Positions 16,798 to 25,598 of a stretch of DNA of 64,000 nucleotides are shown piece after piece. Where the stretch lies: the NCBI RefSeq assembly GCF_003335505.1, contig NZ_QPEX01000046.1, positions 62,001 to 126,000 of the forward strand, in the 5' to 3' direction. Both the position numbers and the translations under genes were made by a program. Numbering within the stretch: position 1 is the first letter of the stretch; each line of letters begins with the position of its first letter. Below the pieces are notes generated by a model, which worked only from the letters and a program-made list of their open reading frames with translations, had not been told where the DNA came from and searched no databases. The DNA is from Bremerella cremea. Lineage in GTDB: Bacteria; Planctomycetota; Planctomycetia; Pirellulales; Pirellulaceae.

Positions 16798-18279
16798 ATG
16801 AATCCCACTGAATCGACTCGTCGATCGTTCCTCAAAACTTCCGCTGCCGGTGTCGCCGCGGGCTCGCTTGTAATGCAGCCCCAGAAGGCCCAAGCGGCCG
16901 ATGCGAACTCGAAGCTAAGAATTGGCTTCGTCGGCGTTGGTGGCCGAGGCTTTGGTGCTCACGTCAAGAGCCTTTCCAAGATCGCCAAAGAAGGCGCCAA
17001 TATCGAATTGGTTGCCGTGTGCGATGTGTACGATGCCAACCGCAATCGTGCTGCCGACTACATCGAACAAGAGAACGGCGGCAAGGTTGCTCGCTACGTC
17101 GACTTCCGCGAGATGTACGCCAAGGAAAACCTGGATGCCGTCAGCATCGGCACCCCAGACCATTGGCACGCCATTCAAGCCATCGAGGCAATGCAGGGGG
17201 ACATGCACGTCTACTGCGAAAAGCCGATGGTCAAGCAGGTCGAAGAAGCCGTCGAACTGGTCAAAGTTTGGAAAGACTCCGGCAAGGTAATGCAGGTTGG
17301 CGTCCAGGGTACAAGTTTACCCGTTTGGGACGCTGCCCGCGAAAAAGTCGACGAAGGAATGCTCGGCAAGATCCTGATGTACCAAACCGAGTACTTCCGC
17401 AATTCCGATATCGGTCAGTGGCGGTACTATAAGCTGTCGAAAGACATGAGCCCTAAGACCATCGATTGGAAACGCTTCCTCGGTGTGGAAGAAGGCTTGG
17501 CCGAAGATCAGCCGTTCGATCGCGCTGTCTTCGCCCAGTGGCGTCGCTTCTGGGAATTCGGTTCCGGCATGTTTACCGACCTGTTTGTTCACCGCACGAC
17601 TCAAATGATGAAGGCCACCGGCCTCCGTTATCCGGCCCGCGTGACCGGCAGCGGCGGTTTGTACCTGGAATACGATGGCCGCGAAGTGCCAGACGTGGCG
17701 ACGGTGGTGGCAGAATTCAACGAAGGGGCTCAAGGCCTTGTCACCGCCACGATGGCCGCTTCCGAAACACCGGTCCAGCAGTTGATTCGCGGTCACTTCG
17801 GCTCGATTGTCTTCGACGATCCTTCGTTCGACCAATTCTCGTTCGTGCCCGAACGACCTCAGGTCACGCACATCAGTCCCACCGAATTGCCTTACGAAAA
17901 GCAGGTGATTCGTCCTGAAAAGCGTGCTCCGAAAGATCAAACCAAGGCCCACTTCGAGAACTGGATCAAAGCCATCGAAGACAACACGCCAGAAACGTGT
18001 AACAACCCGCCAGATCTGGGTGCGGCTGCAATTGTGCTGGTCAACCTGGGCGCGCGGAGCTACCGCGAAGGTAAGATCTATCGCTTTGACGACCAGACGA
18101 TGGAAATCAGCGAAGCCGACGGCTCGTGGTCGAAGCAGTGGGAAAAGCGTTCCAAGGAACGTGGTTCCGCGTCGCACGTGGCCGGCTGGAACGCCGGCGA
18201 CAAGGGTTCGACCATCCAAAACCCCGACTACCAAAGCCTGGAAGGGCCTTGGATCGACGGCAAAGACCCTGCATCTTAA
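16798..18279 (+). CDS. Tat-exported Gfo/Idh/MocA-family oxidoreductase
   Basis: A 493-residue NAD(P)-dependent oxidoreductase of the Gfo/Idh/MocA family, typically acting on sugars or inositol-like substrates. A twin-arginine leader (STRRSFLKTSAAGVAAGSL) lies at residues 5-23, so it is exported folded, probably with cofactor. The dinucleotide fold begins IGFVGVGGRG near residue 42, and the family lysine motif is YCEKPMVK near residues 138-145. The C-terminal half is the alpha/beta substrate domain. Planctomycetes carry many exported paralogs of this type. It is followed by a strong terminator at 18303-18340, so it is a single-gene unit. Confidence 0.92.
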   Translation: MNPTESTRRSFLKTSAAGVAAGSLVMQPQKAQAADANSKLRIGFVGVGGRGFGAHVKSLSKIAKEGANIELVAVCDVYDANRNRAADYIEQENGGKVARYVDFREMYAKENLDAVSIGTPDHWHAIQAIEAMQGDMHVYCEKPMVKQVEEAVELVKVWKDSGKVMQVGVQGTSLPVWDAAREKVDEGMLGKILMYQTEYFRNSDIGQWRYYKLSKDMSPKTIDWKRFLGVEEGLAEDQPFDRAVFAQWRRFWEFGSGMFTDLFVHRTTQMMKATGLRYPARVTGSGGLYLEYDGREVPDVATVVAEFNEGAQGLVTATMAASETPVQQLIRGHFGSIVFDDPSFDQFSFVPERPQVTHISPTELPYEKQVIRPEKRAPKDQTKAHFENWIKAIEDNTPETCNNPPDLGAAAIVLVNLGARSYREGKIYRFDDQTMEISEADGSWSKQWEKRSKERGSASHVAGWNAGDKGSTIQNPDYQSLEGPWIDGKDPAS

Positions 18280-18302
18280 TGCCTGGGCTTTCTCAGCTTT
18301 AA

Positions 18303-18340
18303 ACGAAAACGGCACCTCAATTGAGGTGCCGTTTTTTCGT
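18303..18340 (+). terminator. Rho-independent terminator after the Gfo/Idh gene
   Basis: GGCACCTCAA at 18311-18320 pairs with TTGAGGTGCC at 18321-18330, and the flanking AAAAC/GTTTT extends this to a perfect 30-base palindrome (18306-18335) followed by a T run. It starts 24 bases after the Gfo/Idh stop codon. The flanking A tract means it could also work in the reverse direction, although no minus-strand gene ends here. Confidence 0.9.
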
Positions 18341-18458
18341 GAGGCAAGCGACCACTCGTTGGCATTCAGGCCATATTTTATTTCCACTGAATTCGCGAAT
18401 CCGCTAAGTTAGGAGACATCCCACCTATTGCCTGCATCCCTTGAGGGGAACCATTCGC

Positions 18459-20093
18459 ATGTCACTACTCCGCTGCTTGCCTTGTCTTTTCGCGTTGACG
18501 TTTACTGCATCTCTCTTCGCGGAAGATCTTTCCTTGACACTTCGCTATCAGCAGCAAACCGCGTCTGATAGTGGTCGTTTCCACCAGCTCACACGCCAGG
18601 AAACGTGGAAGCCTGAGCAAACGGCGATCATTGTTTGTGATATGTGGGATCTGCACAGCTGCGAGAGTGCGGTACTGCGTGGGCAAGAGTTTGCCCCTCG
18701 CTTGAACGATGTTCTTACCAAAGCGCGTCAGCAAGGGGTTACCATCATCCATGCTCCTAGCGGATGCATGAAATACTATGCAGAACACCCAGCCAGGCAG
18801 CGGGCCCAACAGACGCTTCCAGCCACCGATATCCCAGAGGGGATCACTTCGTGGTGCTACCAGATTCCTGCCGAAGAAAAGGGCGTCTATCCGGTCGACC
18901 AATCCGACGGCGGCAACGACGACACACCCCAGCAGCACGCCAAGTGGGCTCAAGAAATGGAATCGCGCGGACTCAACCCACGCTCGCCTTGGACTCGCCA
19001 AACCGAGCTACTGACGATCGATCCGGACAAGGATTACATCAGCGACCAGGGAGACGAAGTCTGGAGCATCTTGGCCGCAGGCAAAATCGACAACGTCATC
19101 CTCGCTGGCGTTCACACCAATATGTGCGTCCTGGGCCGCCCCTTTGGCCTGCGCCAACTTGCCAAGAACGGTAAGAACGTCGTGCTGATGCGCGACATGA
19201 CCGATACGATGTACAACCCCAAGTCCTGGCCTTTCGTCAGCCACTTTACGGGGACCGACCTTATCGTTTCGCATATCGAAAAGTTTGTCTGTCCCACGGT
19301 GACCAGCGATCAATTTCTTGGTGGCCAGCCGTTTCGCTTTAAAGAGGATGATCGCCCGCACGTCGTGCTTGTGATGGCCGAAGACGAATACGAAACCAAC
19401 CAAACACTACCAGAGTTTGCTGCGGCCTATCTCGGTAAGGACTTCCGCGTGAGCTATGCGTTTGGCAGTGCGACCGAGCGGAATGATATCCCCGGGCTCG
19501 CCCAGGCACTCGAATCTGCCGATGTCGTTCTGCTAAGTGTTCGCCGCCGAGCGTTACCTACCGCGCAGATGGAAGCCTTGCGGAAGTTCGTCGCAGCCGG
19601 CAAACCAGTCATCGGCATCCGTACGGCATGCCATGCGTTCAGCTTGCATGGGGAAGATCCGCCAGCCGGAACGCAAACGTGGGAAAAGTTCGATCCGGAA
19701 GTCTTCGGTGGCAATTATCACGGCCATCACAACAACCGGCTCATCTCCCAAATCGAACCGATTGCACCAGGGAAAAAGCATCCCATCTTAACCGGCCTCC
19801 CCCGAGACACCTTCCAACAACAAGGGTCGCTCTACAAGACGGCCCCATTACAAAAGGAAGCTCAGGTTCTCTTGACGGGTAAAATCGGTGGCCAACCGAC
19901 CGAGCCGGTCGCGTGGACCTTTCAGCGGGCTAACGGCGGACGCTCGTTCTTCACTTCGCTCGGGCACACAACCGACTTTGCGAATCCCTCGTTCCAACGC
20001 ATGCTGCTCAACAGCGTTTACTGGGCAGCCGGTGTGGACGTACCAGAGAAATTCGACCTTACCAAGCCAACGCCGCCGCAGAAGAAGATTTAA
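18459..20093 (+). CDS. Secreted isochorismatase-like hydrolase fused to a ThuA-like domain
   Basis: A two-domain exported protein of 544 residues. Residues 1-22 are a signal peptide ending in SLFAED. Residues about 50-275 are an isochorismatase/nicotinamidase-like hydrolase: TAIIVCDMWD places the catalytic Asp at D61, and GVHTNMCVLGRP places the nucleophile at C223. Residues about 300-525 are a ThuA-like (glutamine-amidotransferase-like) domain, with HVVLVMAEDEYE, GNYHGHHNN, HPILTGLP and GRSFFTSLGHTTDF. ThuA domains are linked to sugar (trehalose) metabolism in rhizobia. The ATG at 18459 is preferred because GAGGGG lies nine bases upstream, inside the longer TTG-started frame. Substrates of both domains are unknown. 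Confidence 0.85.
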   Translation: MSLLRCLPCLFALTFTASLFAEDLSLTLRYQQQTASDSGRFHQLTRQETWKPEQTAIIVCDMWDLHSCESAVLRGQEFAPRLNDVLTKARQQGVTIIHAPSGCMKYYAEHPARQRAQQTLPATDIPEGITSWCYQIPAEEKGVYPVDQSDGGNDDTPQQHAKWAQEMESRGLNPRSPWTRQTELLTIDPDKDYISDQGDEVWSILAAGKIDNVILAGVHTNMCVLGRPFGLRQLAKNGKNVVLMRDMTDTMYNPKSWPFVSHFTGTDLIVSHIEKFVCPTVTSDQFLGGQPFRFKEDDRPHVVLVMAEDEYETNQTLPEFAAAYLGKDFRVSYAFGSATERNDIPGLAQALESADVVLLSVRRRALPTAQMEALRKFVAAGKPVIGIRTACHAFSLHGEDPPAGTQTWEKFDPEVFGGNYHGHHNNRLISQIEPIAPGKKHPILTGLPRDTFQQQGSLYKTAPLQKEAQVLLTGKIGGQPTEPVAWTFQRANGGRSFFTSLGHTTDFANPSFQRMLLNSVYWAAGVDVPEKFDLTKPTPPQKKI

Positions 20094-20133
20094 AATAGCA
20101 GCTTAAATTAGGCGATCGCTCGCCCCTTATAGA

Positions 20134-21390
20134 TCATTCCATTTCCGCCAATACTTGATTGGGCCGAGACCAGGCTACCCGCGCGAGCAGAGTGTTGCCG
20201 CGAGCCTCGTGCTTGGGCAACCACTCGCCGACGGTAATCCACGACTCTTCCGGGGAAGCGTTCACCACGTGAAAGTTGCCCATCAACGCGACTTCGTTCG
20301 GGGCATTCACCCCATCGCCGACCAGGGGCAACGCCACGCGTTCGGTTTCTTTCAACAGCACGCGTCGCTCGGGATCGACCTGACACACGAACAAGGGAGA
20401 ACGCCAGCGCATGACGGCACGATTGTTTTGAGCCTTGCGGGTGTAAACCAAATACAGGGCGTCGGAATGGGTCAACCAATGCTGCTGCGTGGTCGACATC
20501 GCCAACGGTTGACCGTTATCGAAGCTCCACGGCTGCTTAGCTTCCCAGTTCAGGCCATCGTCGCTGACTGAAACGTATCCATGGTCGTCTTCGGCTCGGA
20601 TAGTCATGTAGTAGCGGCCTTGGAACTGCGTGAGCGATGGCTCCAATAGCCCTCGCTTCACCTTGTTCTCGAGCGGTGGGCCGACTTCTTTCACCGTTAA
20701 TGCCTTCCCATCGAAAGCACAACGCACGGCAGCCACCATGCGGTGATTGGGACTGGAACCAAAGGTAAACGCCAGCAAGATGTCGCCATCGGGCAGGACC
20801 ACGCGTTGTCCACAGTTGTTCGTATAGATATGGCTACCGCGCGGGTCATCCCACTCTAGCTTCTTGCGTTCGCTCCAAGTTCCATCGGCCGCGCGAACGC
20901 AATACATCGGGAACCGCGATAACTGATCGCCACGCGAGAACTTCGGCCCGCGATAGTAAACACAATGCCCCACTGCCAACGTCGTGTCGGTTGGCGGATG
21001 ATATTGCGGCACGACATCACACACACCTTCTTCGAGGCCCTTGTGCCCGGCAACCGGTCGGCGATCGAAACCGGGGATCAGCGTCGGCTCGGACCAGGTT
21101 TTTCCGTTGTCTGCGGTTGATGTCCAATGCACCGGTCCAAAATAATCGGAACCGCTAATCGGTTGCATCGTCATCAACACCAAGGGCTTGTCTCCCTTTC
21201 GCGGAACCAAACAGGCCCGCGGATGAAACCAGGTGATCGACTTACCGTCCCGATTCTTCCACAGCGTCTCACGCTCGATACTGCGAATCAAATCGGGAGA
21301 AGTCGCGGCCCAGCTTGGCGACACGGGCAACGCCAAAGCGGCTGTGCCTGCGAGAAATCTGCGGCGAGAAAGGGAGTAGCGAGGGAACAT
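20134..21390 (-). CDS. Tat-exported sialidase-like (BNR-repeat) protein
   Basis: A 418-residue beta-propeller protein of the exo-alpha-sialidase/BNR superfamily, expected to bind or cleave glycans outside the cytoplasm. SRRRFLAGTAALALP at residues 8-22 is a twin-arginine signal. An Asp-box (STADNGKTW, pattern S-x-D-x-G-x-x-W) lies near residue 90, and SVSDDGLNW later is a second. RACLVP near residue 58 may hold the catalytic-site Arg. No complete sialidase triad can be assigned by eye. It is convergent with the isochorismatase-ThuA gene 40 bases away, with no clear terminator between them. Confidence 0.78.
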   Translation of the reverse strand: MFPRYSLSRRRFLAGTAALALPVSPSWAATSPDLIRSIERETLWKNRDGKSITWFHPRACLVPRKGDKPLVLMTMQPISGSDYFGPVHWTSTADNGKTWSEPTLIPGFDRRPVAGHKGLEEGVCDVVPQYHPPTDTTLAVGHCVYYRGPKFSRGDQLSRFPMYCVRAADGTWSERKKLEWDDPRGSHIYTNNCGQRVVLPDGDILLAFTFGSSPNHRMVAAVRCAFDGKALTVKEVGPPLENKVKRGLLEPSLTQFQGRYYMTIRAEDDHGYVSVSDDGLNWEAKQPWSFDNGQPLAMSTTQQHWLTHSDALYLVYTRKAQNNRAVMRWRSPLFVCQVDPERRVLLKETERVALPLVGDGVNAPNEVALMGNFHVVNASPEESWITVGEWLPKHEARGNTLLARVAWSRPNQVLAEME

Positions 21391-21473
21391 TTAGGAAGGT
21401 CCTAGCGGTGGGAATCGTGGGTGGGATATCTGCGAAGGTAATGGAAGCCCTAGCAGGCAGGAAGATCGCTAAA

Positions 21474-21500
21474 CAAAAAGGGGGCACATTTCTGTGCCCC
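21474..21500 (-). terminator. Rho-independent terminator of the 21540-22319 gene
   Basis: On the minus strand GGGGCACA at 21500-21493, a four-base loop and TGTGCCCC form an 8-bp GC-rich stem followed by CTTTTTGTTT. It sits about 40 bases after the stop of the minus-strand gene at 21540 and before the sialidase gene start, separating the two transcription units. Confidence 0.85.
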
Positions 21501-21539
21501 GATCGTTGTTCTTAAATTGTTTGTCCTAGCCAAGGGGCT

Positions 21540-22319
21540 CTACATATCGAAGATACTCTTCGCCTCGCCAGGAGCTTCTGCTTCTTGCTCGTCCTTTTTC
21601 TTCTGGCGACTCTTACGACGGGCCTCTTTCGGATCTTCGGGGGCTGCGAACGGCTTGGAGGCTTCGATTTCGACCTCACCTTTCATGGTGCCTTGGTTCT
21701 CGGTGGTATACCACACCGTGCCACTGACCTTGTCACCAATTTGAATCAGACTTGGCTCGTGCAGCTCAACTTTCACCTTGGCGTCTTCGGCGACTTCGAC
21801 CAATACTTTGGTTCGCCCCGCAGCGACGTTCCAACGACCATCGCGGGCAATACTGGTCAGTCGTCCGACAACCGTAACCTTGGCCGTTTCTTCCGTTGAC
21901 TTGCTGCCGCTATCCTCCCCCTGCGTCGGCAACGCCCCTGCTTCGGTCACCCCCATGACAATACTTGGGCCTGGGGCAAAGACGCTGACTTCCTGAACGG
22001 CTTCCTGGCCGATTCCTTTTTTGTCGACCGTGGCATCGAAGGTCACCAGCATCCCTTGTCGGACCCATCCTTTCTCTGCCTCGCCCCGAATGGTGATTTC
22101 GTTCGGCTTCGACTCGACCAGGATCACCCAGTCTTGGCCTCCTTGGTCTGGTGTTAGCTTGATGTACTTTCCCTTGGCATCAGACAGCTTCCCCGAGATC
22201 TCTTTCCGTTCCGGCTTATTCTGGGCAGGGGCGCCAGGCTGTTGAGCCCAAAGCGAAGTTCCCAGCAGAAGCGTGGTTAGCACACACGATACGACTAGCG
22301 AGGTGGGTTGGCGAAGCAT
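21540..22319 (-). CDS. Secreted protein of unknown function with acidic/basic C-terminal tail
   Basis: A 259-residue exported protein that I do not recognise beyond its general planctomycete character. Residues 1-26 form a signal peptide (SLVVSCVLTTLLLGTSLWA). Two similar beta-rich modules follow, roughly residues 38-115 (EISGKLSDAKGKYIKLTP...) and 148-220 (VTVVGRLTSIARDGRWNVA...). Both begin with a G-[KR]-L-[ST] strand, which suggests an internal duplication of an OB-like or carrier-like fold. The C-terminal 40 residues are charged and low in complexity (DPKEARRKSRQKKKDEQEAE). The ATG at 22319 has AGGA six bases upstream. A terminator follows at 21474-21500. Confidence 0.7.
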   Translation of the reverse strand: MLRQPTSLVVSCVLTTLLLGTSLWAQQPGAPAQNKPERKEISGKLSDAKGKYIKLTPDQGGQDWVILVESKPNEITIRGEAEKGWVRQGMLVTFDATVDKKGIGQEAVQEVSVFAPGPSIVMGVTEAGALPTQGEDSGSKSTEETAKVTVVGRLTSIARDGRWNVAAGRTKVLVEVAEDAKVKVELHEPSLIQIGDKVSGTVWYTTENQGTMKGEVEIEASKPFAAPEDPKEARRKSRQKKKDEQEAEAPGEAKSIFDM

Positions 22320-22584
22320 AGCAATCCTGGTTAGCACCAATTGGGGAGAAGCAGAGGGGCAATAACCGTCAAGAATAACTGTCACAAGCTGGAATTGCCA
22401 GTTTTTTCAAAAAGAAGACTCTCTTTGCCTTTCGTCACTTTAACTCCACCGCAGGTGAATAATCACGGGTCTCTAAGGCGAAAAACTACGAACGGTTCCC
22501 CTTCTGCCGGTTGTCCCCATGTCAGGTTACCGCGAAAATAAGCGCTGACAGGTTCCAAGACTTGCACTGAAAGCGCCCCAAATC

Positions 22585-23394
22585 ATGTCCACGCAACCCG
22601 CTAAGAGCACCCGGCTAACCGTTCCTCAGTTTGTCGCCCGCAAGTCGGAAGGCAAGAAGCTATCGGTCCTCACAGCTTACGACTACCCTACGGCCCGTCT
22701 CATCGATGAGGCCGGTATCGACGCCATTTTGGTGGGCGATACCTTATCGATGGTCGTCCAAGGGCACGATTCGACGATACCTGTGACGCTGGACGAGATG
22801 ATCTATCACGCCAAGATGGTCACGCGGGCCGTTGCCAATGCGTTGGTTATTGTCGACATGCCGTTCCCTTCCAATTTGCTGGGTGTGCATGAAGCGATTC
22901 GTAACGCCGGTCGCATCCTTAAAGAGACCGGTGCCCAGGCCGTCAAGCTGGAAGGTGGGGCCGATCAGGCCGAAGTGATTTCTGGCTTAGTTAACGCCGG
23001 CATCCCGGTTATGGCGCACATCGGCTTGCGGCCGCAACTGGTTCACCAGATGGGTGGCTACAAAGTCCAACGCGACCACGAGCGCCTGATGAACGATGCT
23101 CAAGCGGCAGCCGACGCTGGTGCGTTTAGCATTGTGCTGGAATGTATTCCGCAAGAATACGCCGCTGAAATCACCAAGCTCATTCCTATTCCCACCATTG
23201 GGATTGGCGCTGGGGCTTCGTGCGACGGACAAGTCTTGGTGATGCACGACATGCTGGGGCTCACCTCGGGGCATGTCCCCCGCTTCGTGAAGCAATACGC
23301 CAATATTCGCGAATCGATCTCAAATGCCGTCCGCCAATATTGCGAAGAAGTTCAAGCGGGCGACTTCCCTGGCCCCGAACATTCGTTTCGTTAA
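22585..23394 (+). CDS. panB: 3-methyl-2-oxobutanoate hydroxymethyltransferase
   Basis: First committed step of pantothenate (CoA) synthesis: transfers a hydroxymethyl group from methylene-tetrahydrofolate to alpha-ketoisovalerate. The 269-residue TIM barrel is of normal length. LTAYDYPTARLIDEAGIDAILVGD at residues 28-50 carries the metal-binding Asp residues, DMPF is the Mg-site strand, KLEGG follows, and MAHIGLRPQ and IGIGAG close the active site. Other pan genes (panC, panD) are not adjacent. The 265-base gap upstream shows no convincing promoter. Confidence 0.96.
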   Translation: MSTQPAKSTRLTVPQFVARKSEGKKLSVLTAYDYPTARLIDEAGIDAILVGDTLSMVVQGHDSTIPVTLDEMIYHAKMVTRAVANALVIVDMPFPSNLLGVHEAIRNAGRILKETGAQAVKLEGGADQAEVISGLVNAGIPVMAHIGLRPQLVHQMGGYKVQRDHERLMNDAQAAADAGAFSIVLECIPQEYAAEITKLIPIPTIGIGAGASCDGQVLVMHDMLGLTSGHVPRFVKQYANIRESISNAVRQYCEEVQAGDFPGPEHSFR

Positions 23395-23451
23395 AGCTAA
23401 ACGTCGCAGTTGACAATGCGGCAGCCCTCTGGGCAATAAGGAGCCAAGACA

Positions 23452-25494
23452 ATGGCCAATCGACTAGAGCATGAAACAAGCCCCTACTTGTTACAACACG
23501 CCAACAATCCGGTCGATTGGTTTCCCTGGGGGGCGGAAGCGCTGGAGGTTGCGCGGGATCAACAAAAGCCGATCTTTCTGTCGATCGGTTACTCGGCATG
23601 CCATTGGTGCCACGTAATGGAACACGAAAGCTTTGAGTCGCAGGAGATCGCAGACTATTTGAATGCGAATTTCGTCTGCATCAAAGTCGATCGAGAAGAA
23701 CGGCCTGATCTCGATCAGATTTACATGAACGCCGTACAACTGCTTACTGGGCACGGAGGCTGGCCGATGTCGGTCTTTCTCACGCCGGAGCTCAAACCGT
23801 TTTTCGGCGGCACTTACTGGCCACCAACGGCAAGCCGCGGCATGCCTGGCTTCGATCAAGTTTTGCGGGCCGTAGTCGACGCCTGGACCAATCGCCGCGA
23901 GATGGCCCTGCAGCAATCGCAGATTCTAACCGAGCGTTTGCAGAGCATTGGTGCCGGCACCACCGAAACAGCCGAGATCGCACCAGGACGGGTCGATATG
24001 GCGGTCAAACAAATGGAACAATCGTTCGATGAACGAAACGGAGGCTTCGGCCAAGCCCCTAAGTTCCCGCATACGATGAATGTCGACTTGCTGCTACGAC
24101 ACTACGTCGAAACGCAAAACGACCATTCGCTGAAAATGGTGCTTACCACCCTCAATAAGATGGCGATGGGTGGGATCTACGATCATTTAGGAGGTGGGTT
24201 CGCCCGGTATAGTGTCGACGCGAAATGGCTCGTTCCTCATTTCGAGAAAATGCTGTACGACAATGCCTTGCTGGTGAGCAACTATGTCGATGCCTTTCGG
24301 CTGACCAAGTTTCCTCGGTACGCCCAAGTTGTGCGAGAAACGTGCGACTACATCTTACGAGACATGACCGACGAACTGGGCGGTTTCCATAGCACCGAAG
24401 ATGCCGATAGCGAAGGCGAAGAGGGAAAGTTCTATGTCTGGACACCGCACGAAATTCACAAGTTGCTCGGCGACGAGACGGTAGCTCAACGTTTCTGTGC
24501 GGTGTACGACGTAACCGAGTCAGGCAACTTCGAGGGGCAGAGCATTCTCAACCTCAAGCAGCCTCTCGCGCAATTCGCTGAGTTGTTGCAGACTTCCGAG
24601 GATGAACTCGCCGAAGAGATGGCCAACGCTCGCCAAGTGCTGTTCAACGCACGCTGCGATCGAATTCGGCCAGGAAAGGACGATAAAATCCTCACCAGCT
24701 GGAATGGGCTGATGATCGAAGCGTTTGCCAAAGCAGGGGCAGCGCTCGATGAACCTCGTTATCTGGAAGCCGCCAAGAAAGCAGCGCGATTCGTGCTTGA
24801 AAAAATGACCGACTCCAACGGTCGTTTGCTGCACACCTATCGCCATGGCCAAGCCAAGCTTCCTGCTTACCTGGACGACTACAGCTACTTAGCTTCCGGC
24901 ATGTTCGCATTGTATGAAGCAACCTTCGAGGCAACCTGGCTGGAAGAGTGCGAACGTTTGACACAAGTGGCAATTGAGCACTTTTACGACCAGGACGGGG
25001 GCGGGTTCTTCTACACGGCAGACGATCACGAAGCCCTGATCGCGCGAAACAAGGACTTCTACGACAACAGTATCCCCAGCGGCAACGGCATGGCCGCGTT
25101 GGTTTTGGCCAAGCTGGGCAAACTGGTTGGCAATACCGAATACCTTCGCCTCGCCGAAGCGACGGTGGCTGCCGGAGCGGATGTGCTTGAGAAACATCCC
25201 ATTGCGGCAGGACAGCTATTGATTGCTTACGACTTTTTGCAAAGCTCGACCGAGCAAGTTGTGCTCGCCGCCGAGCAGGACGATCCTTCTTTGCCGCAGC
25301 TGATCTGTCAACTTCAAACCCAATATCGCCCCCGCACCCTGCTGGCCGTTCATATCGGGCAATCGCAGCCCAGCCCGCTATTACAGCCACTGCTTGCCGA
25401 GAAAACACCTCTCAATGGCGAGGCGACCGTGTACGCCTGCGAGAATTTCCACTGCCAAGCCCCAGTTTCCGCTACGAGCTACCTGGCACAGTAG
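23452..25494 (+). CDS. YyaL/DUF255 thioredoxin-domain protein (SPATA20-like)
   Basis: A 680-residue protein of the widespread YyaL/SPATA20 family. The N-terminal thioredoxin-like domain (DUF255, about residues 1-160) includes NPVDWFPWG and a CxxC at C50/C53 in SACHWCHVMEHESF. The remainder is an (alpha/alpha)6-barrel of the six-hairpin-glycosidase type (KFPHTMNVDLLLR, GGGFARYSVD, HFEKMLYDNALL, ILTSWNGLMIEA). The biochemical role is unresolved, although similarity to N-acylglucosamine 2-epimerases is known. AAGGAG nine bases before the ATG supports the start. It follows panB by 57 bases and may be co-transcribed. Confidence 0.92.
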   Translation: MANRLEHETSPYLLQHANNPVDWFPWGAEALEVARDQQKPIFLSIGYSACHWCHVMEHESFESQEIADYLNANFVCIKVDREERPDLDQIYMNAVQLLTGHGGWPMSVFLTPELKPFFGGTYWPPTASRGMPGFDQVLRAVVDAWTNRREMALQQSQILTERLQSIGAGTTETAEIAPGRVDMAVKQMEQSFDERNGGFGQAPKFPHTMNVDLLLRHYVETQNDHSLKMVLTTLNKMAMGGIYDHLGGGFARYSVDAKWLVPHFEKMLYDNALLVSNYVDAFRLTKFPRYAQVVRETCDYILRDMTDELGGFHSTEDADSEGEEGKFYVWTPHEIHKLLGDETVAQRFCAVYDVTESGNFEGQSILNLKQPLAQFAELLQTSEDELAEEMANARQVLFNARCDRIRPGKDDKILTSWNGLMIEAFAKAGAALDEPRYLEAAKKAARFVLEKMTDSNGRLLHTYRHGQAKLPAYLDDYSYLASGMFALYEATFEATWLEECERLTQVAIEHFYDQDGGGFFYTADDHEALIARNKDFYDNSIPSGNGMAALVLAKLGKLVGNTEYLRLAEATVAAGADVLEKHPIAAGQLLIAYDFLQSSTEQVVLAAEQDDPSLPQLICQLQTQYRPRTLLAVHIGQSQPSPLLQPLLAEKTPLNGEATVYACENFHCQAPVSATSYLAQ

Positions 25495-25598
25495 GCCATC
25501 AATAGCACAGCAACGTAGGCTATGGTTTAATGGCCGTAGTGATAAGTTCACACCTAATTCTCAACGAACTATCAACGCACAGAATGAGGAATCAAGAG

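Noticed and set aside
22389..22407. CTGG-AATTG-CCAG followed by six T, a terminator-like hairpin
   Set aside because: The stem is only four base pairs and no plus-strand gene ends upstream, so it is probably chance.
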